Part shown: positions 1 to 10,353 of the stretch, one piece after another
How the letters are laid out: the number at the start of each line of letters is the position of its first letter
Position numbering within the stretch: the stretch's first letter is position 1
NCBI RefSeq assembly: GCF_025628935.1
Contig: NZ_JAOTIS010000001.1
Coordinates: 186,001-250,000 of the forward strand
From: Macrococcus capreoli
Lineage (GTDB): Bacteria; Bacillota; Bacilli; Staphylococcales; Staphylococcaceae
Length of the DNA: 64,000 nucleotides
Reading direction: 5' to 3'
Made by a program: the position numbers and the translations under genes
The notes under the pieces: generated by a model
Told to the model about the DNA's origin: nothing
The model's input: the letters and a program-made list of their open reading frames with translations, nothing else
Databases searched by the model: none

Positions 1-666
1 TGGAATAAATTGTCGACAAATACGTTAAAAGTTGGCGATGACATCATTGTATCTGAGCAAGAATATCGAAAGCTAAAACACAAGGATCGTCAATTCAAGA
101 CAACAACACCAACGTTGTCACCTCAAACTGCTCAATTTATTTATGCACTGAAGCAGGATAATGTACAAACATATCATAACGAACCGATACAACGCCATTC
201 AATGCGTATTACACTTGAAGACGAGAAAAAACAGGCATCATTAACAGAAGTAGTCCAATCGCTTCAAATTGAGAGTGAAAAGCACATTGTTAATGATTCG
301 AAGCAATCCTATCAAAGTGGTACAGTAGACAACAAAGTCGCACGCATCGCTTTGCAAATTGCACAAGGCAAAGTTTATGTATATGGTGCAAATGACGATA
401 AAGCCGTTGACTGTTCATCGTTTGCGCAACAAGTGTTAGCTGCATTAGGGAAATCCATTCCAAGAACGACGTATGCTCAAATAGCAGCTGGACAGAAAGT
501 TGATACGCCACAACCAGGTGATTTAGTATTCTTTAATGATGCAAGTCATGTTGGTGTATATATCGGCAATGGACAGATGGTAGATGCGTTAAACCCTGAA
601 GCAGGTGTCGGGCAACGTGCTGTAAATTATGTTAATGGTACAATTACAGGATATTATCGATATTGA
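1..666 (+). CDS. LysM-NlpC/P60 cell-wall hydrolase, 5' end outside window
   Basis: Partial gene: the frame is open to base 1, and the first residues (WNKL...KVGD) look like the tail of a LysM peptidoglycan-binding repeat, so the TTG at base 10 is probably not the start. A linker of about 80 residues follows, then a C-terminal NlpC/P60 papain-like domain with the Cys motif DCSSF (Cys codon 412-414), GDLVFF and SHVGVYIGNG (His codon 547-549). This family cleaves D-Glu-diaminopimelate/Lys or related stem-peptide bonds outside the cell. A signal peptide and further LysM repeats are expected upstream but cannot be seen. A terminator follows at 750-780. The domain call is firm; the exact bond cleaved is unknown. 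Confidence 0.85.
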   Translation, partial: WNKLSTNTLKVGDDIIVSEQEYRKLKHKDRQFKTTTPTLSPQTAQFIYALKQDNVQTYHNEPIQRHSMRITLEDEKKQASLTEVVQSLQIESEKHIVNDSKQSYQSGTVDNKVARIALQIAQGKVYVYGANDDKAVDCSSFAQQVLAALGKSIPRTTYAQIAAGQKVDTPQPGDLVFFNDASHVGVYIGNGQMVDALNPEAGVGQRAVNYVNGTITGYYRY

Positions 667-749
667 TTATGTAGCCATCAATAAACACAAATGGCATACA
701 TAATAGATTATTACAATTAAATCTTCTTCCCTTAAAAAAAGGGATTGAA

Positions 750-780
750 ACATCTAACAAATACGTTAGATGTTTTTTTG
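750..780 (+). terminator. Intrinsic terminator of the NlpC/P60 gene
   Basis: A perfect 9-bp stem, ACATCTAAC (750-758) with GTTAGATGT (765-773), 6-nt loop, then a run of T. Confidence 0.85.
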
Positions 781-884
781 TAATTTTATTTATTAAATAA
801 AACTTTATTGAGTTAAATATTATACCGATAAAGTTACACGATAATAGGCTTTCTTTACTTGCCTTTACATAAGTTATTATTGTT

Positions 885-943
885 TGTAACATAGCTGCAA
901 TGTTTGAGTGTACATATAACACTTATATTACATATACGTAACA
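885..943. promoter_or_regulatory. WalR-type sites upstream of the CHAP gene
   Basis: Read on the minus strand, 927-943 is TGTTAC-N5-TGTAAT, an exact fit to the WalR consensus TGTWAH-N5-TGTWAH (established for staphylococci and bacilli). On the plus strand 885-901 reads TGTAAC-N5-TGCAAT, one mismatch. WalKR controls SsaA/CHAP-type wall enzymes, which fits the gene at 1048. The remainder of the 381-bp gap (667-1047) holds only the terminator and AT-rich DNA; I could not place a convincing -35/-10. Confidence 0.55.
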
Positions 944-1047
944 TTAAATTTTACGCGAATGTTTTATGGTAATATCAATATTGTTGATAAACAAGAGATG
1001 TTAAACAATATATTAAAATATTAAATTATTCGGAGGAAAAAGAAATC

Positions 1048-1488
1048 ATGAAAAAGATCGTTATATCATTCTTAACTGCTATGATGTTATTGACTACTGC
1101 CGAGCTAACTGAAATCACACCACAAACACAAACTAAAACAGCAGAAGCTGGTTCATATGGCTATTCAAATCCATACTACTGGGGCAGTTGTGCATATTAT
1201 GCTTATAATCGTCGTGCACAATTAGGGCGTCCTGTAGGGAAATACTGGGGCAATGCGAAAAACTGGGCTTACAAAGCGCGTTATGCTGGTTATAAAGTAA
1301 GACGTACACCTATTAAAGGTGCCGTTTTAGTATCACAATTAGGATATTATGGCCATGTAGCAGTTGTAGAACGTACATATTCAAATGGTAGCATTTTAGT
1401 ATCTGAAATGAACTATCCACGTCAAGGTGTAAAAACGTACCGCGTTATTCCAAGCTATCAAAAAGGTAACTTCCAATATATTTACTAA
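1048..1488 (+). CDS. Secreted CHAP-domain amidase/endopeptidase, SsaA-like
   Basis: A 146-residue secreted protein. An N-terminal signal peptide (KK, hydrophobic core to about residue 20, probable cleavage after TAEA near residue 34) is followed directly by a CHAP domain. The Cys nucleophile lies in YYWGSCAYYAYNRR, the His in GHVAVVE, and the third catalytic position is probably in SEMNY. CHAP enzymes of this type cut peptidoglycan cross-bridges or stem peptides. There is no LysM or SH3b anchor, so it resembles the short SsaA-like staphylococcal proteins. The start has a strong GGAGG at 1031-1035. WalR-like sites lie upstream and a terminator downstream, so it is monocistronic. Confidence 0.88.
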   Translation: MKKIVISFLTAMMLLTTAELTEITPQTQTKTAEAGSYGYSNPYYWGSCAYYAYNRRAQLGRPVGKYWGNAKNWAYKARYAGYKVRRTPIKGAVLVSQLGYYGHVAVVERTYSNGSILVSEMNYPRQGVKTYRVIPSYQKGNFQYIY

Positions 1489-1520
1489 TAAATGATAGAA
1501 TAACAATAATATTAAATTTC

Positions 1521-1550
1521 GAGATGAGACAATGTTTCATCTCTTTTTTT
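1521..1550 (+). terminator. Intrinsic terminator of the CHAP gene
   Basis: GAGATGA (1521-1527) pairs with TCATCTC (1537-1543), extended by three inner pairs, followed by a T run. Confidence 0.8.
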
Positions 1551-1616
1551 ATGACTTCAGTTTAAAGTTAACTATAATTACGATATGATAGACGTAATAA
1601 ATATAGAGGTGGACAG

Positions 1617-2156
1617 ATGAAACATATTATTACAGCAATTTTACTGCTTATTTTTTTATTGCTAGCAGGGTACAGTATATATCAAGTAACACAATTTAAT
1701 CAGACACCAGATGATAATCAACCGGTTGAAACGCATCAACATCCTATAAATAATCAAAACATCGGGGATGTTACAATAGAAAATCTTAAAGGTGAAAAGT
1801 TAAAATTAAAAACGCAGCTCAAACACGACATTACAGTGATTAATGTATGGGCTTCATGGTGCGGGCCTTGTAATGAAGAAATGCCTGAACTTGTAAAGTT
1901 TGATCAGGAGAAACCAAATCACATCGGACTACTTGGAATGAACGTTCAGGATGAACCGCATAAACGTGATGCATTTATTCAAAAGTATCATGCACAATAC
2001 CCTATGATTATGCTTGATGAGAAACAAATGAAACAATATAAAATATATAACATACCGACGACATTGTTCGTTAATAAAGAAGGAAAAGTGTTGAAAACGT
2101 ATGTTGGAGAATTAAATTCGAGCAAGTTGAATATCATCTTAAAAGAATTTAAATAA
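1617..2156 (+). CDS. Membrane-anchored TlpA/ResA-like thiol-disulfide protein
   Basis: 179 residues: one N-terminal membrane segment (about 4-24), a polar linker, then an extracytoplasmic thioredoxin-fold domain with WASWCGPC (Cys82 and Cys85) and the cis-Pro loop IPTTLFV. This is the AhpC/TSA-Redoxin subgroup that includes ResA, TlpA and StoA, which usually reduce or oxidise thiols in exported proteins such as apocytochromes. The partner here is unknown, as no cytochrome gene is nearby. The start ATG is preceded by GAGGTGG. It is 32 bp upstream of the HD-domain gene and may be co-transcribed with it. Confidence 0.82.
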   Translation: MKHIITAILLLIFLLLAGYSIYQVTQFNQTPDDNQPVETHQHPINNQNIGDVTIENLKGEKLKLKTQLKHDITVINVWASWCGPCNEEMPELVKFDQEKPNHIGLLGMNVQDEPHKRDAFIQKYHAQYPMIMLDEKQMKQYKIYNIPTTLFVNKEGKVLKTYVGELNSSKLNIILKEFK

Positions 2157-2188
2157 AAATATTAATACATGTTTGGAGGAGTGATGAA

Positions 2189-2836
2189 ATGGGTGTACAT
2201 CAATATTTTAAAAGCTTGTCTGATTTAGAAAAACTAATTCGTTGCCCGGGGAAGTTTAAATATCAAGAACATAATGTCGCCAGTCACTCTTTTAAAGTGA
2301 CGAAAATTGCGCAATATTTAGCGACAGTTGAAGAATATCATGGCACTGAAATCAATTGGAAAAATGTTTACGAGAAAGCATTGAATCATGATTACCCTGA
2401 AATATTTACGGGTGATATTAAAACACCGGTGAAATATGCATCGCGAGAGTTAAAACAATTGTTTAGTGATGTTGAAGAACAAATGATTGGCCGATTTATT
2501 GATTCAGAATTTCCAGAACAATATCGTGCGATTTACCATGAAAGGTTAAAAGAAGGAAAAGACGAAACGATAGAAGGGCAAATTCTTTCAGTAGCAGATA
2601 AGATTGATTTGTTATATGAATCGTTTGGTGAAATACAGAAACGCAATCCAGAGCCATTATTTTTTGAAATTTATGAGAAAAGTTTAAGAACAATTATTCA
2701 GTTTGATCATTTACATTGCGTGCAGGATTTTCTAAATAATATATTGCCGGAAATGTTGCAGGAGAAGTTTATACCTCGCTCAGAACTAAAAGAATTAACG
2801 GTATCGATATTAAAAATAAAAGAGTCAGACTTATGA
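2189..2836 (+). CDS. YfbR-like HD-domain 5'-deoxynucleotidase
   Basis: 215 residues. An HD-superfamily metal-dependent phosphohydrolase with the YfbR-type signatures NVASHSFKV (first His), ALNHDYPE (HD pair) and FTGDIKTPVKY, then a later Asp in SVADKID. E. coli YfbR removes phosphate from deoxyribonucleoside 5'-monophosphates; the same reaction is inferred by family. The start has a good GGAGG. The stop overlaps the csbA start by 4 bp (ATGA), so the two are translationally coupled. Nothing looks damaged. Confidence 0.75.
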   Translation: MGVHQYFKSLSDLEKLIRCPGKFKYQEHNVASHSFKVTKIAQYLATVEEYHGTEINWKNVYEKALNHDYPEIFTGDIKTPVKYASRELKQLFSDVEEQMIGRFIDSEFPEQYRAIYHERLKEGKDETIEGQILSVADKIDLLYESFGEIQKRNPEPLFFEIYEKSLRTIIQFDHLHCVQDFLNNILPEMLQEKFIPRSELKELTVSILKIKESDL

Positions 2837-3063
2837 CGATATGGTATTGGTTAGCATTTTTATTACCGGCTCTGATGGTTGTCATCTTTAGTATGATTGT
2901 TCGAAATAAATATACGGGTATGATATTATCGGTTATTGTTATCGGTGTGTCAGTATATAAAGGTTTTTTTCATTCTGAAATGATTGTGTTTCTGGATACG
3001 GTCAGTTTAATGATCGGGTATTTAATCGTAGAGTTTTATAAATTAGATCAAGTACAGGATTAA
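2833..3063 (+). CDS. csbA: CsbA family small membrane protein
   Basis: 76 residues, nearly all hydrophobic, with two to three membrane segments (about 3-20, 28-45, 50-68). The length and the C-terminal FLDTVSLMIGYL segment match B. subtilis CsbA, a small sigma-B-controlled protein of unknown function that also sits immediately upstream of uvrBA there. Position supports the name. It overlaps the preceding gene by 4 bp, and the stop codon lies in the base of a terminator hairpin. No sigma-B promoter was recognised. Confidence 0.75.
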   Translation: MTIWYWLAFLLPALMVVIFSMIVRNKYTGMILSVIVIGVSVYKGFFHSEMIVFLDTVSLMIGYLIVEFYKLDQVQD

Positions 3064-3096
3064 CAGCTCAACGTGATATTGTTGTGGCTGTTTTTT
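3062..3096 (+). terminator. Intrinsic terminator of csbA
   Basis: AACAGC (3062-3067) pairs with GCTGTT (3087-3092), with an inner CAAC/GTTG stem, followed by six T. It separates csbA from the LexA-controlled uvrBA promoter. Confidence 0.7.
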
Positions 3097-3098
3097 AT

Positions 3099-3139
3099 CG
3101 AACAAATGTTTGTATTTTGTGAAATATTTTTGGTAAAAT
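3099..3139 (+). promoter_or_regulatory. LexA (SOS) box overlapping the uvrBA promoter
   Basis: 3099-3112 reads CGAACAAATGTTTG, a close match to the Gram-positive LexA box CGAAC-N4-GTTCG with one half-site slightly degenerate. It overlaps a -35-like TTGTAT (3110-3115), 18 bp from an extended -10, TGG-TAAAAT (3131-3139). LexA bound here would block RNA polymerase, giving SOS induction of uvrBA, as known in B. subtilis and S. aureus. Confidence 0.75.
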
Positions 3140-3162
3140 ATTATCGATAAGGAGGGCGTATA

Positions 3163-5142
3163 ATGGAACATCATCCGTTTGTTATAAAGTCAGATTACAA
3201 GCCTGCAGGAGATCAGCCCGAGGCGATTCGTAAGATTGTAGAAGGTATTAAAGCAGGTAAGCGTCATCAAACGTTACTGGGTGCTACAGGTACGGGTAAG
3301 ACGTTTACGATGAGTAATGTTATTAAAGAAGTTGGTAAACCGACATTAATTATGGCCCATAATAAAACGTTAGCGGGTCAGTTATATAGTGAATTTAAAG
3401 AATTTTTCCCGGACAATAGAGTTGAATATTTCGTAAGTTACTACGATTATTATCAACCGGAAGCTTATGTCCCTTCAACAGATACATTCATTGAAAAAGA
3501 TGCTTCGATTAACGATGAAATTGATAAGTTACGACATTCTGCTACAAGTGCATTATTCGAACGCGATGATGTCATCATTATCGCTTCTGTCAGTTGCATT
3601 TACGGTTTAGGAAACCCGGAAGAATATAAGAACATGGTTGTGAGCATGCGTGTCGGTATGGAGATTGAACGTAATCAATTATTACGCAAATTAATTGATA
3701 TCCAGTATAGCCGTAATGATATTGATTTCAAACGTGGTACGTTTAGAGTACGTGGTGACGTCGTAGAAATCTTCCCGGCATCACGTGATGAGCATTGTAT
3801 TCGTGTAGAATTCTTCGGGGATGAAATCGAGCGTATTCGTGAGATTAACTATTTAACAGGCGAAGTATTAAAAGAACGTGAACATTTTGCATTATTCCCA
3901 GCCAGTCACTTCGTTACGCGTGAAGAGAAAATGAAAATTGCCATTGAACGTATCGAAAAAGAACTTGAAGAACAACTGAAGAAATTTAGAGCTGAAGATA
4001 AATTGTTAGAAGCTCAGCGACTGGAACAGCGTACGAACTATGATTTAGAAATGATGCGAGAAATGGGCTTCTGTTCGGGTATCGAGAATTATTCACTGCA
4101 TTTAACATTGCGTGAAAGAGGCGCGACGCCATATACATTACTTGATTATTTCGGGGATGATTGGCTTATCATGATGGACGAAAGTCATGTAACTTTACCT
4201 CAAGTCCGTGGTATGTATAATGGTGACCAGGCACGTAAAAATGTGCTCGTTGACCATGGCTTCAGATTACCGAGTGCGTTAGATAATCGACCGTTGAAGT
4301 TTGAAGAGTTTGAAGCAAAAGGGCATCAGTTCGTGTATGTATCAGCAACACCGGGACCATATGAAATAGAGCATACTGATGAAATGGTAGAACAAATTAT
4401 TCGACCGACAGGATTACTTGATCCAATCGTCGAAGTCCGTAAATCTGAACATCAAATTGATGACTTAATGGAAGAAATTCGTCAGCGCATCGAGAAGAAT
4501 GAACGTGTATTAATCACAACATTAACGAAGAAGATGAGTGAAGATTTAACGACATATTTAAAAGAAGCGGGAATAAAAGTAAATTATCTGCATTCGGAAA
4601 TTAAAACATTAGAGCGTATTGAAATTATTAGAGACTTAAGATTAGGTGTATTTGATGTATTAGTGGGTATCAATTTATTAAGAGAAGGTTTAGATATTCC
4701 GGAAGTTTCTCTCGTTGCAATACTCGATGCAGATAAAGAAGGCTTCTTACGTAGTCATCGCTCACTCATTCAGATTATTGGTCGTGCGGCACGTAATGAT
4801 CAAGGTAAAGTCATCATGTATGCAGATAAGATGACCGATTCAATGAAAATCGCCATTGATGAAACAAATCGACGTCGTGAAATTCAGGAAGCATATAATA
4901 TAGAACATGGTATAACACCTATGACGATCAATAAGAAAGTGCGCGATAAAATCAGTGCCTCTATTGATGTGACGGATGAATTACCGAAAGAAAATAAGAA
5001 AAAGAAAAAATTAACCGTAAAAGAACGCAATGCGATGATACAACAAGTTGAGTTAGAAATGAAAGAAGCAGCAAAAGCATTAGATTTCGAACGTGCAACA
5101 GAGCTAAGAGATATATTATTTGAGCTTAAAGCTGAAGGGTGA
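3163..5142 (+). CDS. uvrB: Excinuclease ABC subunit B
   Basis: 659 residues, the normal family length. UvrB receives damaged DNA from UvrA, verifies the lesion with its helicase-like motor and recruits UvrC. Visible features: Walker A GATGTGKT (40-47), the DNA-clamping beta-hairpin tyrosines [12 protein letters not shown] (from about residue 93), the motif II region MMDESHVT, helicase motif [11 protein letters not shown], and the C-terminal UVR domain (last 40 residues) that binds UvrC. The ATG is preceded by GGAGGG. Expression is from the LexA-box promoter upstream. uvrA starts 4 bp after the stop codon. Confidence 0.98.
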   Translation: MEHHPFVIKSDYKPAGDQPEAIRKIVEGIKAGKRHQTLLGATGTGKTFTMSNVIKEVGKPTLIMAHNKTLAGQLYSEFKEFFPDNRVEYFVSYYDYYQPEAYVPSTDTFIEKDASINDEIDKLRHSATSALFERDDVIIIASVSCIYGLGNPEEYKNMVVSMRVGMEIERNQLLRKLIDIQYSRNDIDFKRGTFRVRGDVVEIFPASRDEHCIRVEFFGDEIERIREINYLTGEVLKEREHFALFPASHFVTREEKMKIAIERIEKELEEQLKKFRAEDKLLEAQRLEQRTNYDLEMMREMGFCSGIENYSLHLTLRERGATPYTLLDYFGDDWLIMMDESHVTLPQVRGMYNGDQARKNVLVDHGFRLPSALDNRPLKFEEFEAKGHQFVYVSATPGPYEIEHTDEMVEQIIRPTGLLDPIVEVRKSEHQIDDLMEEIRQRIEKNERVLITTLTKKMSEDLTTYLKEAGIKVNYLHSEIKTLERIEIIRDLRLGVFDVLVGINLLREGLDIPEVSLVAILDADKEGFLRSHRSLIQIIGRAARNDQGKVIMYADKMTDSMKIAIDETNRRREIQEAYNIEHGITPMTINKKVRDKISASIDVTDELPKENKKKKKLTVKERNAMIQQVELEMKEAAKALDFERATELRDILFELKAEG

Positions 5143-5146
5143 CATT

Positions 5147-7969
5147 ATGAAGAATAAATCAATTATAGTGAAAGGTGCGAGAGCACATAATTTAAAAAAT
5201 ATTGATATTGAAATTCCGCGTGATAAGCTTGTTGTGATGACAGGCTTATCAGGTTCAGGTAAATCGAGTTTAGCATTTGATACGATATATGCTGAAGGAC
5301 AACGTCGTTACGTAGAGTCTTTAAGTGCGTATGCCAGAATGTTTTTAGGGCAAATGGATAAGCCAGATGTTGATGTGATTGAAGGGTTATCACCAGCGAT
5401 TTCAATCGATCAAAAGACAACGAGTAAAAACCCACGCAGTACCGTTGCTACAGTAACTGAGATTTATGATTATTTACGTTTGTTATATGCGAGAATTGGT
5501 ATTCCGTATTGTCCTGAGCACGGTGTACCGATTGAATCTCAAACGATTCAGCAAATGGTAGACAAAGTGATGGAAATGGAAGAACGCACGAAGATTCAAA
5601 TTTTCGCGCCGATTGTTCGTGGCCGCAAAGGAACACATAAGAAACTCATCGAAGATATTGCTAAGAAAGGTTATGCTCGTATTCAAGTTGATGGTGAAGT
5701 TTATGATGTATCGGATGATATTGATTTAAATAAAAATCAAAACCATGATATTGATGTTGTAGTCGATAGATTAGTAGTTAAACCTGGCATTGAAGCGCGT
5801 CTTGCAGATTCATTAGAGAATGCGTTGCGCTTAGCAGAAGGTAATGTTGTTGTCGATGTCATCGGCGGAGATCAAGTGAAGTTTTCGGAGAATCATGCGT
5901 GTCACATTTGTGGCTTCTCAATTGAAAAGTTAGAACCGAGAATGTTCTCATTTAACTCGCCATTCGGTGCCTGCCCGGATTGTGATGGTTTAGGTACGAA
6001 GTTATCTGTTGATATTGACTTAGTCATTCCGGACCGTACATTGTCTTTAGAAAAAGGCGCTATCGTACCATGGGAACCAATCAGTTCAAATTATTATCCA
6101 ACGTTATTAAAGCAGGCATGTAAACATTTTAAAATCAGTATGAAAAAGCCTTTTGAGAAATTATCAGAAGAAGAACAGCACATTATTTTATATGGTCATA
6201 CAGATGATATTGAATTCACCTTTAAACAAGATAACGGTGTGACGCGTAAACGTGTTATGCAATTCGAAGGGGTAGCTACGAATATTGAACGTCGTTATAA
6301 AGAGAGCCCTTCTGAATATACGCGTGAACAAATGCGCAAATATATGGTGGATGAAGCATGTCATACTTGCCATGGTTACCGTTTATCGAAAGAAGCGATG
6401 AGCGTCAAGATTAAAGAATTACACATCGGTGAAGTTGTAGAATACTCTATCGGTGAAGCTTTAAAATACTATAATGAAATTGAGTTGACAGAAAAAGAAC
6501 AACAAATTTCTAAATTAATCTTAAAAGAAATTACGGAACGTTTAAGTTTCTTAAATAATGTAGGATTAGAATATTTAACTTTAAACCGAGCAGCCGGTAC
6601 TTTATCAGGTGGAGAAGCACAACGTATACGATTAGCGACACAAATTGGTTCTCGTTTAACAGGTGTGATGTATGTACTTGATGAACCTTCAATCGGTCTG
6701 CATCAACGTGACAATGATAAATTGATTGATACTTTGAAATCAATGCGAGATATGGGAAATACATTGATTGTTGTTGAACATGATGAAGATACGATGCTTG
6801 CAGCAGACCATTTAATTGATATTGGGCCAGGTGCTGGTGTTCACGGTGGTGAAATCGTGGCACAAGGGACACCGAATCAAGTGATGAAGAATAAGAAGTC
6901 ATTAACTGGTCAATATTTAAGCGGTAAAAAGCAAATTGAAATGCCAGAGACACGCCGTAAACCTGATGGGCGCTTTTTAACGATTGAAAATGCAACAAGT
7001 CATAATTTAAAAGGCGTATCGGTTAACATTCCACTTGGTATGATGACGCTTGTAACAGGCGTTTCAGGGTCAGGTAAGAGTAGTCTTGTAAATGATGTAT
7101 TATATAAAGCGTTAGCTCAAAAACTCTACAAAACAAAAGCAAAACCGGGGCCGCATGACCGTGTAACAGGAATAGAACATATTGATAAGATCATTGATAT
7201 AGACCAGTCACCGATTGGTAGAACACCACGTTCAAACCCGGCAACATATACAGGATTATTTGATGATATTCGTGATGTCTTTAGCCAGACGAATGAAGCG
7301 AAACTACGTGGTTATCAGAAGGGTAGATTTAGTTTCAACGTTAAAGGTGGACGCTGTGAAGCATGTCGTGGCGACGGCATTATCAAGATTGAAATGCATT
7401 TCCTACCTGACGTATACGTGCCATGTGAAGTATGTGAAGGTAAACGTTATAACCGTGAAACATTAGATGTGACATATAAAGATAAGAACATTGCAGATGT
7501 ATTAGATATGACCGTTGAAGATGCTTATCATTTCTTTGAAAATATTCCGAAGATAAAGCGTAAACTAAAAACGATTGTAGATGTTGGTCTGGGATATGTA
7601 AAACTAGGACAACCTGCAACGACGCTTTCTGGTGGAGAAGCACAGCGTGTGAAACTTGCGAGTGAATTGCATCGCAGAAGTAATGGGAAGACGTTATATA
7701 TTTTAGATGAACCGACAACAGGTTTACATGTTGATGATATCGCAAGACTGCTGAAAGTATTAAATAAGTTAGTAGAGAATGGCGATACGGTACTTATCAT
7801 CGAACATAATCTTGATGTCATAAAAACAGCGGATCATATTATTGATTTAGGGCCTGAAGGTGGAGATAATGGCGGTAAAATTATCGCGATTGGTACACCG
7901 GAACAGATTATGGAAGAACAAGCATCATACACAGGACAGTATTTAAAACGACATATTGAAAGAAGTTGA
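5147..7969 (+). CDS. uvrA: Excinuclease ABC subunit A
   Basis: 940 residues from ATG 5147; an upstream in-frame start inside uvrB (5120) would add nine residues but lacks a better ribosome site, and [16 protein letters not shown] is the usual N-terminus. This is a double ABC ATPase that finds bulky DNA lesions and loads UvrB. Both Walker A motifs (GLSGSGKSS near 35; GVSGSGKSS near 636), both LSGGEAQR signatures and the zinc-finger Cys pairs (CHIC, CPDC, CHTC, CEAC, CEVC) are present. It forms an operon with uvrB and is followed by a hairpin at 7974. Confidence 0.98.
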   Translation: MKNKSIIVKGARAHNLKNIDIEIPRDKLVVMTGLSGSGKSSLAFDTIYAEGQRRYVESLSAYARMFLGQMDKPDVDVIEGLSPAISIDQKTTSKNPRSTVATVTEIYDYLRLLYARIGIPYCPEHGVPIESQTIQQMVDKVMEMEERTKIQIFAPIVRGRKGTHKKLIEDIAKKGYARIQVDGEVYDVSDDIDLNKNQNHDIDVVVDRLVVKPGIEARLADSLENALRLAEGNVVVDVIGGDQVKFSENHACHICGFSIEKLEPRMFSFNSPFGACPDCDGLGTKLSVDIDLVIPDRTLSLEKGAIVPWEPISSNYYPTLLKQACKHFKISMKKPFEKLSEEEQHIILYGHTDDIEFTFKQDNGVTRKRVMQFEGVATNIERRYKESPSEYTREQMRKYMVDEACHTCHGYRLSKEAMSVKIKELHIGEVVEYSIGEALKYYNEIELTEKEQQISKLILKEITERLSFLNNVGLEYLTLNRAAGTLSGGEAQRIRLATQIGSRLTGVMYVLDEPSIGLHQRDNDKLIDTLKSMRDMGNTLIVVEHDEDTMLAADHLIDIGPGAGVHGGEIVAQGTPNQVMKNKKSLTGQYLSGKKQIEMPETRRKPDGRFLTIENATSHNLKGVSVNIPLGMMTLVTGVSGSGKSSLVNDVLYKALAQKLYKTKAKPGPHDRVTGIEHIDKIIDIDQSPIGRTPRSNPATYTGLFDDIRDVFSQTNEAKLRGYQKGRFSFNVKGGRCEACRGDGIIKIEMHFLPDVYVPCEVCEGKRYNRETLDVTYKDKNIADVLDMTVEDAYHFFENIPKIKRKLKTIVDVGLGYVKLGQPATTLSGGEAQRVKLASELHRRSNGKTLYILDEPTTGLHVDDIARLLKVLNKLVENGDTVLIIEHNLDVIKTADHIIDLGPEGGDNGGKIIAIGTPEQIMEEQASYTGQYLKRHIERS

Positions 7970-7973
7970 TTTT

Positions 7974-8010
7974 AAAGGGATACCGACAACAAATTGTCAG
8001 TATCCCTTTG
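7974..8010 (+). terminator. Hairpin after uvrA
   Basis: AAAGGGATAC (7974-7983) pairs with GTATCCCTTT (8000-8009), with an inner GACAA/TTGTC stem. The T tract after it is short, so it may terminate only weakly. Confidence 0.6.
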
Positions 8011-8020
8011 TCGTTATAAA

Positions 8021-8049
8021 TTGTATTATTAAAGAAAGTTATTTAATAT
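8021..8049 (+). promoter_or_regulatory. Sigma-A promoter of the hprK-lgt operon
   Basis: TTGTAT (8021-8026), 17-bp spacer, TAATAT (8044-8049), 28 bp before the hprK ATG. Confidence 0.5.
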
Positions 8050-8076
8050 AAAAGTATTGGATAGTGGAGGTTTAAG

Positions 8077-9006
8077 ATGATTACAAGTATAGAATTAATC
8101 GAAAAGTTTGACCTGGAAATCATTGCAGGTAACGTCGCAATAGAAATTCCAATTATCAATACAAATATATCCCGACCAGGTTTGGAAATGGCGGGTTTCT
8201 TTTCTCATTATTCTTCAGACAGAATTCAAGTGCTAGGTACGACTGAAATGTCTTTCTTTGAAACATTAAAGAAAGAAGACCGAGCAGAACGTATGCAAAA
8301 GTTATGCCGTAAAGAAACACCATGTATTATATTAACACGTGATATTGAAGCGCCGGAAGAGTTAATTGATGCATGTAATCGAAAGGGTACGCCTTTGCTG
8401 AGCAGTAGTGATGTGACAACAAGTTTAATTAATAAAATCTCATCATATTTAGAGCGCGAGTTAGCACCTGAAACGAGCTTACATGGGGTGTTAGTAGATG
8501 TTTATGGTGTCGGTGTATTAATTACAGGAGATTCAGGCGTCGGTAAAAGTGAAACCGCGTTAGAGCTAGTGAAACGCGGGCACCGATTAGTAGCAGACGA
8601 TAATGTTGAAATTAAAGAAATCTCACGTAATGTCCTCATGGGTAAAGCTCCGAAACTAATAGAACATTTACTTGAAATACGCGGTTTAGGCATTATTAAT
8701 GTGATGACGTTATTCGGTGCAGGTAGTGTGTTACCGGAGAAACGATTAATGCTGAATGTCAATTTAGAATTCTGGGCGAAAGATAAAGTATATGATCGCG
8801 TCGGTTTAATTGAAGAAACATTAACCATCCTTGATTCTAAAATTACGAAAAAGACAGTTCCAGTAAGACCTGGACGAAACTTAGCAGTTATTATTGAAGT
8901 CGCTGCAATGAATTATCGTTTAAATAAAATGGGCACAAATACTGCGAAAGATTTCAATGATAGACTCAATGCTCAAATAAAAAACCAATCATTAAAGGAG
9001 ATATAA
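8077..9006 (+). CDS. hprK: HPr kinase/phosphorylase
   Basis: 309 residues. HprK phosphorylates Ser46 of HPr in response to fructose-1,6-bisphosphate and removes that phosphate by phosphorolysis; P-Ser-HPr is the corepressor of CcpA. The C-terminal catalytic domain shows Walker A GDSGVGKS (151-158), a His in LHGV just upstream, and the family signature EIRGLGIIN. The N-terminal domain (1-125) is the variable HprK_N fold. The ATG has GGAGG upstream. It is 1 bp from lgt and forms an operon with it, the usual Firmicute arrangement. It links functionally to the glycolytic genes later in the window. Confidence 0.97.
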   Translation: MITSIELIEKFDLEIIAGNVAIEIPIINTNISRPGLEMAGFFSHYSSDRIQVLGTTEMSFFETLKKEDRAERMQKLCRKETPCIILTRDIEAPEELIDACNRKGTPLLSSSDVTTSLINKISSYLERELAPETSLHGVLVDVYGVGVLITGDSGVGKSETALELVKRGHRLVADDNVEIKEISRNVLMGKAPKLIEHLLEIRGLGIINVMTLFGAGSVLPEKRLMLNVNLEFWAKDKVYDRVGLIEETLTILDSKITKKTVPVRPGRNLAVIIEVAAMNYRLNKMGTNTAKDFNDRLNAQIKNQSLKEI

Positions 9007-9007
9007 C

Positions 9008-9835
9008 ATGCTGTTAACATTAAATCCAATAGCACTTGAATTAGGACCCATTCAAGTGAGATGGTACGGCGTTATTATTGCTTGTGGTATATTGCTGGGT
9101 TACTTATTAGCACAACGCGAAACAGAAAAGAAGCATTTTCCTGAAAATGCGTTAATCGACATTGTCATCGGTTCAGTAATCGTCGGCATACTCTGTGCGA
9201 GAATATATTACGTAACGTTTGAATGGTCATATTACAAAGATCATCTCGCTGAAATACCGATGATTATGAATGGTGGTATTGCGATTCACGGCGGATTAAT
9301 TGGTGCACTCGGCATGGGCTATTACTTAACACGTAAGAAAAATATATCGTTCTTTCAAATGGGTGATATAGCAGCACCGAGTATTATATTAGGACAAGCG
9401 ATTGGACGTTGGGGTAACTTTATGAATCAGGAAGCTCATGGTGGCGTCGTTTCAAGAAGCTTTTTAGAACAATTACATATACCGAAGTTTATTATTAATA
9501 ATATGGAAATTGATGGTGTATATTATCACCCTACTTTTTTATATGAATCAATATGGAATTTAATTGGCTTTATTGTGCTGCTGTCAGTGCGTAAACATTT
9601 ACGCATCGGTCAAACATTATTAACATATGCCATTTGGTATTCTATCGGTCGCTTCTTTATAGAAGGAATGAGAACGGATAGTTTAATGTTGACGGAACAT
9701 TTACGTATGGCTCAAATGATTTCAATCATTATTATCATTAGCGCACTTGCGGTGTGGATGTATCGTCATTTAAAATATCAACTGCCGAAATATAAAGATG
9801 TGAATTATCCGATGAGGAGCTCTCGCGATGCGTAG
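9008..9835 (+). CDS. lgt: Prolipoprotein diacylglyceryl transferase
   Basis: 275 residues, a multi-spanning membrane enzyme. Lgt transfers diacylglycerol from phosphatidylglycerol to the lipobox Cys of prelipoproteins, the first step of lipoprotein maturation. Visible are the RWYG motif at the N-terminus, the essential HGG region ([12 protein letters not shown]) and the signature [13 protein letters not shown], plus about seven hydrophobic segments. The start is preceded by AAGGAGAT. It overlaps the downstream acetyltransferase by 8 bp. At least two lipoproteins in this window (15734-16477 and MetQ) would be substrates. Confidence 0.97.
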   Translation: MLLTLNPIALELGPIQVRWYGVIIACGILLGYLLAQRETEKKHFPENALIDIVIGSVIVGILCARIYYVTFEWSYYKDHLAEIPMIMNGGIAIHGGLIGALGMGYYLTRKKNISFFQMGDIAAPSIILGQAIGRWGNFMNQEAHGGVVSRSFLEQLHIPKFIINNMEIDGVYYHPTFLYESIWNLIGFIVLLSVRKHLRIGQTLLTYAIWYSIGRFFIEGMRTDSLMLTEHLRMAQMISIIIIISALAVWMYRHLKYQLPKYKDVNYPMRSSRDA

Positions 9836-10310
9836 AACGACCAGAACTAAATCGGGGCATGTGAATCCATTATGGCAACTATATCGCACTGTATCATTTA
9901 TTAAAGTTACTAAAAACTTTATCGTTATTGAACTTGGTAGAATATGCCCGTCAGTTCAATTGAAAAGAAATATGTATCGCATGCTATTAGGGATGACCAT
10001 TGGTGACAAAACTTCGATTGCATATAAAGCAATGCCGGATTTAATGTTCCCTGAACGCATCACAATCGGTGAGAATTCAGTAATCGGATACAATGCGACT
10101 TTATTAACCCATGAATATTTAGTAGATGAATATCGCGTCGGTAACATTCATATCGGTGATAATGTATTAATAGGAGCAAATGCATTAGTGCTGCCAGGTG
10201 TAACCATCGGAGATAATTCAGTCATCGGCGCAATGACGGTAGTCTCTAAAGATGTACCGGCGCATGCATTTGCATACGGTAATCCTATGATTATCAAAAA
10301 TAAGATATAA
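9828..10310 (+). CDS. Hexapeptide-repeat acetyltransferase (YvoF-like)
   Basis: 160 residues. The C-terminal half has left-handed beta-helix hexapeptide repeats ([41 protein letters not shown]), typical of acyl-CoA-dependent O-acetyltransferases. The catalytic His is probably in LLTHEY. The same position after hprK-lgt is held by yvoF in B. subtilis; the acceptor is not known. The N-terminal 50 residues are basic and partly hydrophobic. It starts inside lgt (8-bp overlap, GAGGAG upstream), so it is translationally coupled. Confidence 0.8.
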   Translation: MRRTTRTKSGHVNPLWQLYRTVSFIKVTKNFIVIELGRICPSVQLKRNMYRMLLGMTIGDKTSIAYKAMPDLMFPERITIGENSVIGYNATLLTHEYLVDEYRVGNIHIGDNVLIGANALVLPGVTIGDNSVIGAMTVVSKDVPAHAFAYGNPMIIKNKI

Positions 10311-10353
10311 TATGTATAAATAGATAGAATACGTGATTAGAGGGGTGAGATGG

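Noticed and set aside
6531-6998. 155-codon ORF antisense to uvrA
   Set aside because: It is a shadow of a highly conserved coding region, with no ribosome site or family features.
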